From: Solirubrobacterales bacterium | GTDB lineage: Bacteria > Actinomycetota > Thermoleophilia > Solirubrobacterales > Solirubrobacteraceae | Length of the DNA: 19,299 nt | Assembly (NCBI GenBank): GCA_017354065.1 | Contig: JAFMRN010000006.1 | Coordinates: 1 to 19,299 of the forward strand | Direction of reading: 5' to 3' | Shown: one piece after another, positions 6,587-14,728 of the stretch | Position numbering within the stretch: position 1 is the first letter of the stretch | Layout of the letters: each line of letters begins with the position of its first letter | Translations under genes and position numbers: made by a program | The notes under the pieces: model-generated | Database searches by the model: none | Seen by the model: only the letters and a program-made list of their open reading frames with translations | What the model was told of the DNA's origin: nothing

Positions 6587-7903
6587 CTACTTACAGCCGA
6601 ACGTGCCGATGACGTCCTTATACAGGGTGTACAGCGTCTGGTTCTTCGACTTCAGCGAGTTCATGCTCGAGCAGGTCGTCTCCAGGTTCAGGCGCCAGGC
6701 AGGACCGTTCGCGTCCTTGGTCGCGACGAACGAGTCCGCGTTGTGCCCGAACCACGCCAGCCAGTAGAGGAAGCCGGGGTTCCCGTGCCCTGGGTCATAC
6801 GCCAGCTCGTTGGTGAGGTACTGGAGGCCCTTGAAGGAGCTCGTCAGGGCCGGCACCGAGCGGCTCAGCGCGGCGTTGACCCCGACCAGATCACTGGTCA
6901 GCGGCGCCATGGCCGACTCGAAGGCACTGACCTTGTTGACCGGCAGCAGCGCGGAGGCCTTGACCAGCGTCTTCAGGTCGCCCAGGGTCGTGGGCAGGTT
7001 GTGGGCGAGCGGCTCCAGCGAGGTGGCTGTCGGGCCGAGCTGGTTGGCGAAGTTGGTCAGGTTCGAGAAGGTGGTGCGCGCCGTGGACAGCGTGCCCGGC
7101 AGCAGGCGGATCGCCGACTGCAGCTGGCTGTCCTGGCTGGCCACCGCCTGCACGGTCGTGTTGGCCGCGTCAATGACCTGCCCGATCTGACCGTCGTCGG
7201 TGCTGATCTGCGCGGTCATCTTCCCGAGGTTGTGGTTCAGGTCCGCGATCTGGTTGCGCCGCTTGGACAGCAGGTCGGAGATGGTTCGCGCCTGGCTGGC
7301 TGTCGGCCCCAGCGTTTGGAGCAGCTGCTTGATGCAGCCCGTTGTCGCGGTCGTCGCGCAGCTGCCGCGCCCCTTGACACCACCGGTCAGTGCGGTGATC
7401 AGGCTCGTGAACCAGGACCGCGTGTCCAGGTCGAGGTTGTCGAGCAGCTGGTCTGACTGCGTCGGGCTGGTGGTGTCGGACACGTGGATCGTGCCGCCCG
7501 GCGGCATCACGCCCGCCTTCTTGCGTCCCGGGAAGATGTCCACGTACATGTCGCCGAGCGCGGTGTTGGGGGTCACGACCGCGTAGGCGTCGTTGTAGAG
7601 GTGGTCGACGCCCTTGCCCTTGTCGATCTCCAGCTGCAGGCGCCCGGTGCCGGCGTGCAGCTGCACACCGGTGATCTGTCCGACCTTCACGCCGGAGACG
7701 TCGACCGGCTCACCGAGGCTGCCGACGACGCCGGCGGCCGTCGGGAAGTCCGCGTTGACCTTATAGACGTGCTGGAGCGGGTTCGGCAGCCGCTGCTCCA
7801 TCAGGATGTAGAAGGCAGCCGCAAGGCCGACGACCACCATCCCCAGCACGATCAGGAACGACCGGCCGTAGCGGCGCAACTGGAGCATCATCCGGGAGTT
7901 CAC
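6587..7903 (-). CDS. MCE family protein, fifth of operon (MceE-like position)
   Basis: 438 residues, with GTG at 7903 overlapping the TGA of the fourth MCE gene (GTGA). ATG codons at residues 5 and 6 are possible alternative starts. A basic N-terminus and membrane anchor (about 15-35) are followed by the MCE domain (about 46-126; PVDVSGVKVGQITGVQL, then NTALGDMYVDIFPG). A helical region runs to about 360, with a small Cys-containing loop (C182, C190). The C-terminal part reads YLTNELAYDPGHG, then GFLYWLAWFGHNADSF, a stretch I associate with the conserved end of actinobacterial Mce proteins, and the protein ends FGCK. In mycobacteria the MceE-position protein is often a lipoprotein (LprK type), but no lipobox is present here, so this one is predicted to stay membrane-anchored by its helix. 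Confidence 0.93.
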   Translation of the reverse strand: MNSRMMLQLRRYGRSFLIVLGMVVVGLAAAFYILMEQRLPNPLQHVYKVNADFPTAAGVVGSLGEPVDVSGVKVGQITGVQLHAGTGRLQLEIDKGKGVDHLYNDAYAVVTPNTALGDMYVDIFPGRKKAGVMPPGGTIHVSDTTSPTQSDQLLDNLDLDTRSWFTSLITALTGGVKGRGSCATTATTGCIKQLLQTLGPTASQARTISDLLSKRRNQIADLNHNLGKMTAQISTDDGQIGQVIDAANTTVQAVASQDSQLQSAIRLLPGTLSTARTTFSNLTNFANQLGPTATSLEPLAHNLPTTLGDLKTLVKASALLPVNKVSAFESAMAPLTSDLVGVNAALSRSVPALTSSFKGLQYLTNELAYDPGHGNPGFLYWLAWFGHNADSFVATKDANGPAWRLNLETTCSSMNSLKSKNQTLYTLYKDVIGTFGCK

Positions 7904-9369
7904 TTGTCAGCCTCCGCTGGGTTCGGGCCGAGGTTCTTGGGCAGCGGCTGGCTCGTGCAGGACACGTCGGGCCGGAAGTCGGACGCGTTCAGGTCGCCGA
8001 GCCAGTGCGGGGCGATCCCGCTGCTGCTGTCGACGGGCTTGCCGCTGAGCAGGTTCGACAGCGGGCTGCCGTTCAGCGAGCCGAGGTCCGACTGCGGCGT
8101 GGAGCCATCGCCGAGGCCCGCGGCCGCCTTCAGATACGGCCCGTCCGCGTCAAAGTAGGAGCTCGCGCCGGCGATGTTCGGCAGCGCGTGGACCAGGTCC
8201 TTCCAGACCGGATCGTTGGTGGACAGCTTCCCGTCCTTGACCTGCTCGTTCAGCAGCGGCAGGACCCGCTGGGACAGGCAGCCGGCGGCCGCCTGGGTGG
8301 CCGGGAACACCGTTCCGAGCTGGCCGAGCGTGTTGGGCAGGTCCGCCAGCAGCGTGTGCAGTGAGGAGACCAGGCGTCCGCGCGAGGCCGGTGCGACGAC
8401 GCCGTTGACGGCGTTGGTCTCAGAGGTCAGCTGATCCAGCAGCGGCGGTGACTGCTGCAGCGCCGGCCCCAGGTCGTTTGACAGCGTGTTCAGCGGTCCC
8501 AGCGAGCGGTCCAGCGCGGTCAGCGTCGCCGGCGTCACCTGCAGGGTCTGATCCAGCCCGTTGACCGATGAGTCGAGCGCGCCATCCGTGTTCGCCAGCG
8601 CGGCCGTCGAGTTGTCCAGGCCGCGGACCAGGCTGTTCAGGTTCGTGCTGTGGTTCGACAGCGTCGTGGTGATGTCGGAGGTGCTGGACAGCAGCCGCTC
8701 CAGGTCGCCCGAGTTCGGGCCGGTCAGCGCCTGGCTGAACTGCGCCGCGTCCTTCAGATCGGGCGTCAGCGTCGGAATCGCCGTCTTCAGCCCGCCGGCG
8801 CCGCTGTTCGCCTCGCTGGCGCCGGGGCTCGGGCTGAAGGCGAGGTTGGCGGTGTTCAGCAGCGTCTCCAGGTTCTGGCGCGCGTTGGTATCGAAGGTCG
8901 AGAGCAGCTGGTAGAACTGCACCGGCGAGTTGGTGTGCTGCTGATCGATCGTGAAGCCCTGCTTCGCCACCGGCGCTGAGGGGCTGCCCGGCTCCAGGCC
9001 CAGGTAGTAGCCGCCCTCCAGAAACACGCGGTCACGGATCGTCATCGTCGCGTCGGTGTGGATCGGCAGCGCGGTCTTCTGCAGCGTGAAGGCGATCTTG
9101 GTGCCGTTCGGCGGCGCCGGCTGCACGCTGGTGACCTCCCCCACGTCGACGCCGGCGATACGCACCGGCGAGTGGGGCATCACGTTCACGCTGTTGGACA
9201 CCATCGCGTAGTCGGTGTAGCTGGAGCTGATGAACGGCAGCTTCTGCTCAAAGGCGTAGTAGATGATCAGCAGCGGGATGATGATGCAGATCGCGGCGAT
9301 CAGCAGCGCCGGGGTCTTGCGCTTGTGGCCGCCAGGGCGGCGCAGCGGGTTCCTGATCTTCGGGCTCAC
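7900..9369 (-). CDS. MCE family protein, fourth of operon (MceD-like position)
   Basis: 489 residues from a GTG at 9369 that overlaps the stop of the third MCE gene by 4 nt. A strongly basic N-terminus (KIRNPLRRPGGHKRK) precedes a membrane helix (about 20-40), giving an inside-positive signal anchor. The MCE domain covers about 51-127 (SPVRIAGVDVGEVTSV, then DRVFLEGGYYLGLEPG). The helical part is rich in Ser, Thr, Asn and Leu, with repeated LDxS/LDxxL units around 250-300, and is likely a long alpha-helical barrel segment. Near the C-terminus YFDADGPYL (405-413) resembles YDxxGHxL in two sister proteins. Cysteines occur only at about 364 and 471, consistent with one disulfide outside the membrane. 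It works with the other five MCE proteins and the two YrbE permeases. Confidence 0.93.
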   Translation of the reverse strand: MSPKIRNPLRRPGGHKRKTPALLIAAICIIIPLLIIYYAFEQKLPFISSSYTDYAMVSNSVNVMPHSPVRIAGVDVGEVTSVQPAPPNGTKIAFTLQKTALPIHTDATMTIRDRVFLEGGYYLGLEPGSPSAPVAKQGFTIDQQHTNSPVQFYQLLSTFDTNARQNLETLLNTANLAFSPSPGASEANSGAGGLKTAIPTLTPDLKDAAQFSQALTGPNSGDLERLLSSTSDITTTLSNHSTNLNSLVRGLDNSTAALANTDGALDSSVNGLDQTLQVTPATLTALDRSLGPLNTLSNDLGPALQQSPPLLDQLTSETNAVNGVVAPASRGRLVSSLHTLLADLPNTLGQLGTVFPATQAAAGCLSQRVLPLLNEQVKDGKLSTNDPVWKDLVHALPNIAGASSYFDADGPYLKAAAGLGDGSTPQSDLGSLNGSPLSNLLSGKPVDSSSGIAPHWLGDLNASDFRPDVSCTSQPLPKNLGPNPAEADK

Positions 9370-10826
9370 GGAACCAACCCCGCCTTCTTACCGAGTCCGT
9401 AGGTCCCCGACGGCGGCGCCGTGTTGGCGGTGTGGCCCGCCGTGCCGCCGGGGCTGCCGATCGAGGTGCCGGGCGCGTAGCTCTCGTTGCCGTCCTGGCA
9501 CTGGCCGCCGGTCTCCTGCGGGTTGGTGTTCATGTGCAGGTCGGGGCTGGTCTGGTTCGACTGCAGCAGGTCACTGGTGTTGACGACCGGCATCATCCGC
9601 AGCCAGTTGCCCTGGGCGTTGCCCTCAGAGATGATCCCGGCGAAGTTGCGCGACCAGGTGCCGACGACGTTGCAGGACACCTGGGCGTCCTTCACGGTGT
9701 TGAAGATCGCGCCCAGGCCGAGGAACGCGGAGGACCCGGCGGTACCGAGATCCGTGCTGCCGAGGTTCTTGAACGCCTGGGTGGCGGACGGGTCGTTCGC
9801 CAGGTTCTTGGTCGCGGCGAGCGCGCCGTTGACGGTGTTGGACACGGGCGTCAGCAGCTGCAGGGTCGGGCCCGCGGTGTTCAGCACCGTGTCGAGCCGC
9901 TGGGCGGTGCCGGGCAGGACCGCGGCGGCCGGCTTCAGCTCCTGGGTGATCCCGGCCAGCTCATTCAGCACCGGACGGCTGTTGTTCAGCGCCGAGCTGC
10001 CGCTGTCCTCGACCGAAGGCAGGGTGTCGAAGGTCTGTCCCAGCGCCGGCGTGTTCAGCGCGCCGGCGGTGGTCGCACCGTTCTGGAGCAGGTTGAACAG
10101 GTTGCTCGTCTCGGGCGCGATCACCGACGTGCTGGATGCCAGGTTGGAGAGGAACCCGCGCAGGTTCGTGCTCGGCGAGCTCAGCAGGCGCAGCACGTTC
10201 TGCACCGGTGAAATCAGATGGTCGAGCGAGTAGATCCCCTGGTTGATCTCGGCGCCGCGGCCGCTGAAGGAGTCGCCCAGCACGCGCGTGACCGAGCGGA
10301 TCCCGTCCCTGGTCTTGGGACCGAACACGTCAAAGGCCTGTGACATGTCGATGTAGGGGACGTTGTGGTTCTTGGCGTTGTTGGTGTTCAGCGCCAGCGT
10401 GCCGCCGTCGGGCACCGTGCCGACGCCCGCGCTCTTCTTGCCCGGGAACAGCTCGACGTACTGTCCGCCGAGGATCGACGCGAGCCTGACCTGGTACTTG
10501 GTGTTCGCGGGCAGCGGCTGCAGCGACTTCTGCAGCTGCAGCTCCAGCTTCGCGTACGGGTGCGGCCACTGCTTGCTGGCCGGCTCCGGCACGACGGCCA
10601 GCACCTGGCCGACGCGCGCACCGCCGATCCGCACGTCGGCGTTCTTGTTCAGCTCGCCGCCGTCAGCGACCTGCACGTTGACCGCGTAGGTCGGGATGAA
10701 CGGCAGGCCGTTCTGGGCGGTGTAGGAGAGGAACACCGCCACGATCACGACGAGCACCGTCAGCGTCCCGATCAGCACCGGGTTGTTGAAGATCGATTTG
10801 ATCGCTCCTGCGCGCCGGGATCTCAT
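9366..10826 (-). CDS. MCE family protein, third of operon (MceC-like position)
   Basis: 486 residues from the ATG at 10826, one base after the stop of the preceding MCE gene, so translation is probably by re-initiation; no good ribosome site is seen. A basic start and membrane helix (about 17-35) lead into the MCE domain (about 46-128). The domain contains ADVRIGGARVGQVLAVVP, a roughly 10-residue loop with Trp/Pro/His (KQWPHPYAK), and then SILGGQYVELFPGKK. The helical region (about 160-380) is followed by a C-terminal part with two cysteines (C385, C443) and a Gly/Ser/Thr/Pro-rich tail (about 450-478). The gene lies in the middle of the operon and overlaps the next by 4 nt. Its role is a subunit of the extracytoplasmic lipid-transfer assembly; the substrate is unknown. 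Confidence 0.93.
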   Translation of the reverse strand: MRSRRAGAIKSIFNNPVLIGTLTVLVVIVAVFLSYTAQNGLPFIPTYAVNVQVADGGELNKNADVRIGGARVGQVLAVVPEPASKQWPHPYAKLELQLQKSLQPLPANTKYQVRLASILGGQYVELFPGKKSAGVGTVPDGGTLALNTNNAKNHNVPYIDMSQAFDVFGPKTRDGIRSVTRVLGDSFSGRGAEINQGIYSLDHLISPVQNVLRLLSSPSTNLRGFLSNLASSTSVIAPETSNLFNLLQNGATTAGALNTPALGQTFDTLPSVEDSGSSALNNSRPVLNELAGITQELKPAAAVLPGTAQRLDTVLNTAGPTLQLLTPVSNTVNGALAATKNLANDPSATQAFKNLGSTDLGTAGSSAFLGLGAIFNTVKDAQVSCNVVGTWSRNFAGIISEGNAQGNWLRMMPVVNTSDLLQSNQTSPDLHMNTNPQETGGQCQDGNESYAPGTSIGSPGGTAGHTANTAPPSGTYGLGKKAGLVP

Positions 10827-10827
10827 A

Positions 10828-12570
10828 TCACTTCAGGAGGTAAGAGAGAAGGCTCTGGAGCGACCCGCCCGACGCGGTGGTCGAGGTCTGCGTCCCGGTC
10901 GTACTCGTCTGGGTGGTCGTGGTCCCGGTGCCCGTGCCGGTCTGGGAGCCGAGCACCTGGTTGACCTTGGCGTTCACGCTGTTCAGCGTCGTGCCGACGT
11001 TGTTCTGAGCGGCGCTGGTGGCGGTCGGCGCCGGCGCGGTCGTCGTCCCGGTGCCCGAGGTGACGCTGTCAACGGTCCCGCTGAGCGTGCTGCCGAGGTT
11101 CTTCATGCCGCCGCCGAGGTTGGACAGAGGGTTGCTCTGGGCCCCGCTTGAAGCGTTGTTGGGGCTGCTGGAACCTGTGGGTGTTCCAGCAGCCAGGGCG
11201 CTGGCGGCAGCCGCTGATGACTTGTCCGGAGCGCTGCCCGGAGCAGCCCCGCCCTGCTTGGCGGCGCGCTTGGTCGTGGTGCTCCGCTTGTTCGCCTTGC
11301 GCACGGCGTTCCCGACCTTGATCCCGGCGCGGGTCCGGCTCATCGGCAGCGCCGAGAAGCCGGGCTGTGGCTGGAAGTGAGCCTGACAGCCGTTTTCAGG
11401 CTGACGCGAGTAGGTCACGCAGTCACCGTTGTTCGGGTTCTCCAGCAGCCCGGACAGCATGTGGCCGTGGGAGTCGTACTTGGACAGCGCGCCGCTGATG
11501 TAGTAGAGGATCGACAGGAAGTTCTCAGAGACCCCGTGCTGGAGCATGTTCTGCATCATCGACGCGAACTGCGCGGTCGGCGTGGCAGACACGTTCAGGT
11601 AGTGGGTGACCGTGTGCACCAGCGGGCGCGCGGCCGTGGCATCCGGGATCGCCTGGTCGATCGTGCCCGCCAGGCTCGCCAGGTTCGGCTCCGCCAGCTT
11701 GGTGAACGGCACGATGTCATTGGAGACCTTGTTCAGGGCCGGCGTCGCCTGGCGGATGCTGGAGAGCAGCGGCGTGCCGTCCACGGCGACCGTGTTCAGG
11801 TCGTTCAACGCCGGCCGTGCGGACGCCAGCAGGCCCGGGAGCTTGTTGATCGACTGCTCCATCGACCCTGTGTGACTGTTGGTCAGGCGCAACAGGCCGT
11901 TGGCCTGGGTCACGAAGTTGTGGACCGCAGCGGTGCGGTTGACCCCGGTCCGCGCGATCTGGTCGGTCGCGTTGATCGCGGTCGACAGCTGGCTCGTCTG
12001 GCTGTTGAGGATGCCGATCACGTTGTCGGCCAGCTGCAGCGTCGGGTTCGCGCGCCGCAGGATCGAGTTCAGCTGATCGCCGGTGCCGGCCGTCGAGATG
12101 CCCAGCTCGTTGATCAGCGCCTGGAAGCGCTCTGAGGTCGGCACGTTGAAGATGTCGAACAGGTCCTGGAGCTGGACCGGCTCCTTGGTCTGGGACACCG
12201 GCACGGTCGGCGGCTGGCCGTTCTTGGAGGCCAGCAGCGGCTTGTTGGGAGAGCCCGGGTCGCACTCCAGGTAGTCCTCCGCGATCAGGCCCTCGGGGCG
12301 CAGCAGGCAGCTCGCGTCCGTGTGGAACTGGAAGCGGTTGGTGATCGTGCCCTCGACCTTCGCCTTCTCGTCCGGCGTGACGCTGACGTTTGAGACGGTG
12401 CCGGCCACGGCGCCGGCGATCTTCACCGTCTCACCGGCGATCAGCGCGCGTCCGTTGTCGAAGATCACGTCGAACTTGTAGCTGTCGCCGCCCTGGGCGA
12501 CCGTGGCGATCGCCAGCGCGGCGCCGGCTGCCACCAGAACGCTGATTGCGATCCCGATCAGACGCCTCAT
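10828..12570 (-). CDS. MCE family protein with long low-complexity tail, second of operon (MceB-like position)
   Basis: 580 residues from the ATG at 12570, which overlaps the TGA of the first MCE gene (ATGA). A longer in-frame reading to 12642 has no support. A short signal anchor (about 3-26) is followed by the MCE domain (about 30-106), with ETVKIAGAVAGTVSNV and RPEGLIAEDYLECDPG; the latter adds a cysteine pair (C88, C103). The helical part runs to about 350, then ALSKYDSHGHMLSGLLENP and a CVTYSRQPENGC pair (C384, C395). From about 410 to 580 the protein is predicted disordered: first a basic Lys/Arg block (TRAGIKVGNAVRKANKRS and on), then Ala/Ser/Gly/Thr-rich sequence ending in Thr/Gly/Gln repeats (QTSTTGTQTSTT) and a short hydrophobic LLSYLLK. 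The tail makes it about 90-140 residues longer than its sister proteins. Confidence 0.93.
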   Translation of the reverse strand: MRRLIGIAISVLVAAGAALAIATVAQGGDSYKFDVIFDNGRALIAGETVKIAGAVAGTVSNVSVTPDEKAKVEGTITNRFQFHTDASCLLRPEGLIAEDYLECDPGSPNKPLLASKNGQPPTVPVSQTKEPVQLQDLFDIFNVPTSERFQALINELGISTAGTGDQLNSILRRANPTLQLADNVIGILNSQTSQLSTAINATDQIARTGVNRTAAVHNFVTQANGLLRLTNSHTGSMEQSINKLPGLLASARPALNDLNTVAVDGTPLLSSIRQATPALNKVSNDIVPFTKLAEPNLASLAGTIDQAIPDATAARPLVHTVTHYLNVSATPTAQFASMMQNMLQHGVSENFLSILYYISGALSKYDSHGHMLSGLLENPNNGDCVTYSRQPENGCQAHFQPQPGFSALPMSRTRAGIKVGNAVRKANKRSTTTKRAAKQGGAAPGSAPDKSSAAAASALAAGTPTGSSSPNNASSGAQSNPLSNLGGGMKNLGSTLSGTVDSVTSGTGTTTAPAPTATSAAQNNVGTTLNSVNAKVNQVLGSQTGTGTGTTTTQTSTTGTQTSTTASGGSLQSLLSYLLK

Positions 12571-13934
12571 CCCGCCCCCTGATCGTCGGAGGGTGAACAC
12601 AGCGTGCCGAGGCTCTTTGCCACACCGCCCGGGTTGGTCCACGGAGCGGAGCCGTCAGGCGAGGAGCCCGCGCCGCCGCCCGGGCATGGACGCACCTGGC
12701 CGTAGTTGATCACGCCGCTGGTCTGGACGTCCTTGGCGGCCGGGCCCAGCAGGGAGACCACGTTCTTCAGCGTCGGCGTGCTCGGTGGCAGCGACAGGCG
12801 CGCGTGCAGGTAGTGACCGTTCGCGTCATAGCTCGCGCCCGTGTTACCGACGACGCCGTTGAAGAACGCCTCCACCAGATCCGGCGTGTAGGGCCGGACG
12901 CCGGTGGTGATCGGCTCTATCTGCCTCAGCATGCTCGCCAGTGATTTCATCGCGGGCGTGGCCTTGGCGCCGACGGCCGGGAACTTCGTCAGCGCGGAGT
13001 TGGCCTCCGGCAGCAGTGCCTGGAGGTCACCGACGGTCGGCCGCAGGTTGGAGGCGAACGGGCCGACCGCGCGCAGGAAGCTGGCCAGCTTCGGCGCCAC
13101 CGGCTGTAGCGCCGTCAGGGTCGGCTGGATGTTCCGGAGCGTGGTGTCGACGTGGCCCAGGACCTGGTCACCTTGGGCGAATACGCTGGGCGCGCGGTTG
13201 AAGGAGTCGGCCAGCGCGCCGCGCGCGTTGGACAGCTGTGAGAGCACGTTCGAGGTGTTCGATACGGCGCTCTCAAAGGCGGGGGTGTTGGATGCCAGTG
13301 AGCTGGTCAGCTTGGCGCCCGAACCGAGCAGGCGGTCCAGCGCGTACTTGTCAGACACGACCTCCGCGCCGAGGTTGCTCAGCTGGCTCATCGCCGGGTT
13401 CAGGTACTGGACGAAGGTCGAGAAGTCCTTCGGCGTCTTGCCGTTCACGAAGTAGGCCCCGGTGTGAAGGAACTTGATCAGCGACTGGCGGACCTGGGGA
13501 GTCAGCGTGTCGAGCACCGTGTCCAGGTCGACGATCCCCTTGGTCTGGGAGACGGGCAGCGTGCCGTTGTCGGGAACGTTCGTGCCGTCGACCCCGGGCG
13601 AGATCGAGACAAAGCGGTTGGTCACGCCGGTCAGGCTGAGCTGGCCGATGGTCGCGGTGCTGGTCGACTTCAGCGGGTTGATCGTCTTGTCGCTGATCGA
13701 CATCTTCACGTCGGCCAGGCCGTTGTTGGTGATCGACATGCCCTGGACCGAGCCGACCTGACGGCCGGCGACCACGACCTTGTCGCCTGAGACCAGCTGC
13801 CCGGCGTCCGTGAACTGCGCGTTGACGGTGTAGCCGGAGCCGCCCGTGAACAGCACGAGCACGATCACGACCACGGCGACCACCGCCGCGGCGATCGCGA
13901 CCCATTTTGTGATGTCCGCGCGCGAGACCCGCAT
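12567..13934 (-). CDS. MCE family protein, first of operon (MceA-like position)
   Basis: 455 residues from an ATG at 13934 whose first base is the last base of the upstream YrbE stop (TGATG). The membrane anchor is at about 11-29 (WVAIAAAVVAVVVIVLVLF). The MCE domain covers about 33-112 (DKVVVAGRQVGSVQGMSI, then GQLSLTGVTNRFVSISPG). The helical region (about 135-340) contains QPTLTALQPVAPKLASFLRAV-like turns. The conserved C-terminal block has TGVRPYTPDLVEAFFNGV, then GASYDANGHYLH (366-377). A last segment has two cysteines (C417, C446) and Pro/Gly-rich sequence. In such operons the first MCE protein is the one usually next to the permease genes, as here. It should form part of the hexameric or tube-like conduit that moves hydrophobic substrate toward the YrbE dimer. 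Confidence 0.94.
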   Translation of the reverse strand: MRVSRADITKWVAIAAAVVAVVVIVLVLFTGGSGYTVNAQFTDAGQLVSGDKVVVAGRQVGSVQGMSITNNGLADVKMSISDKTINPLKSTSTATIGQLSLTGVTNRFVSISPGVDGTNVPDNGTLPVSQTKGIVDLDTVLDTLTPQVRQSLIKFLHTGAYFVNGKTPKDFSTFVQYLNPAMSQLSNLGAEVVSDKYALDRLLGSGAKLTSSLASNTPAFESAVSNTSNVLSQLSNARGALADSFNRAPSVFAQGDQVLGHVDTTLRNIQPTLTALQPVAPKLASFLRAVGPFASNLRPTVGDLQALLPEANSALTKFPAVGAKATPAMKSLASMLRQIEPITTGVRPYTPDLVEAFFNGVVGNTGASYDANGHYLHARLSLPPSTPTLKNVVSLLGPAAKDVQTSGVINYGQVRPCPGGGAGSSPDGSAPWTNPGGVAKSLGTLCSPSDDQGAG

Positions 13935-14728
13935 CAGCCACCGATTGGCGCGTTGCCGTTGGTACCCCAGAACAACTGGGTGCCGACCATGCCGATCACG
14001 TGGATACCGAGGATGTTGGCGACCATCGACTGAGCCGTCGCCTTACCGACGCCCACGGGTCCACCTCTGACGTTGTATCCGTAGTAGATGCATACCAGCA
14101 CGATGAACGTGGCCATGACGATCGCCTTGATGAACGAGAAGAAGAAGTCGGGCACGCTCTGGAACTCCCAGAACAGCTGTAGATAACCGCCTTTGGAAAC
14201 TTCCTGCAACTGAACCACAGTTGCCATGTAGGAGGCGAAGTACCCCACCGCGATGGCGGCCGCATACAGGAACGGGACGACGATCCAGGTCGCCAGCAGC
14301 CGCGTGGAGCCGAGGTACAGGATCGCGTCGAAGCCCATCACCTCCAGCGCGTCGATCTCGTCCGAGATCCGCATCGAGCCGAGCTCGGCGACAAAGCCGG
14401 TCCCGACCTTGGCGGCCAGCATGTAGCCGAACGCGTAGGGCGTGATCTCGCGCAAGTCACAGATCGCGGTGATCGCGCCCGTGGCGCTGGCGGCGCCGAT
14501 CGACTTGACGCCGTAGGCGCCCTCAATCCCGCACTGCAGCCCGAGGATGAAGCACAGGCCCAGCACGATCAGGCCCGAGCCGGTGATCAGGATGCCGGCC
14601 TGACGGATCGCCTCGCCGATGAACTTGAAGACGCGGCCGTTGATGATCTTGACGACGATCTTGCCCCAGAAGCGGGCGACCTCGCCGAAGGACTCGAGCT
14701 GTTCGATCGGTCTTGAAAGCGCGCTCAT
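13934..14728 (-). CDS. YrbE/MlaE family ABC permease, second of pair
   Basis: 264 residues from ATG 14728, overlapping the stop of the first YrbE gene by 4 nt. It is an integral membrane protein with about five or six hydrophobic segments (for example about 46-64, 143-170 and 197-215). The cytoplasmic coupling segment between membrane helices reads LGSMRISDEIDALEVMGFD (about 117-134), the MlaE-family EIDALxxMG signature that contacts the ATPase. An N-terminal amphipathic stretch (FWGKIVVKIINGRVFKFIGEAIRQAG) is typical of the family. Together with its partner it should form the heterodimeric permease of an Mce lipid importer. It clearly differs from the first YrbE, as expected for a 1A/1B pair. 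Confidence 0.96.
   Translation of the reverse strand: MSALSRPIEQLESFGEVARFWGKIVVKIINGRVFKFIGEAIRQAGILITGSGLIVLGLCFILGLQCGIEGAYGVKSIGAASATGAITAICDLREITPYAFGYMLAAKVGTGFVAELGSMRISDEIDALEVMGFDAILYLGSTRLLATWIVVPFLYAAAIAVGYFASYMATVVQLQEVSKGGYLQLFWEFQSVPDFFFSFIKAIVMATFIVLVCIYYGYNVRGGPVGVGKATAQSMVANILGIHVIGMVGTQLFWGTNGNAPIGG

Noticed and set aside
6560..7456. Long plus-strand open frames across the mce operon (for example 6560-7456, 9432-10211, 11377-12135 and 14713-15627)
   Set aside because: They lie antisense to clear MCE and YrbE genes. Their products are Arg/Gly/Val/Gln-rich with no recognisable domain, as expected from GC-rich codon use on the other strand.
10835..10841. Perfect AGGAGGT on the plus strand
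   Set aside because: It is the antisense of the last codons of the second MCE gene and no credible plus-strand gene follows.
10828..12642. 604-residue version of the second MCE protein
   Set aside because: The extra 24 residues would overlap the first MCE gene by 76 nt and precede the signal anchor; the ATG at 12570 has the standard 4-nt overlap.
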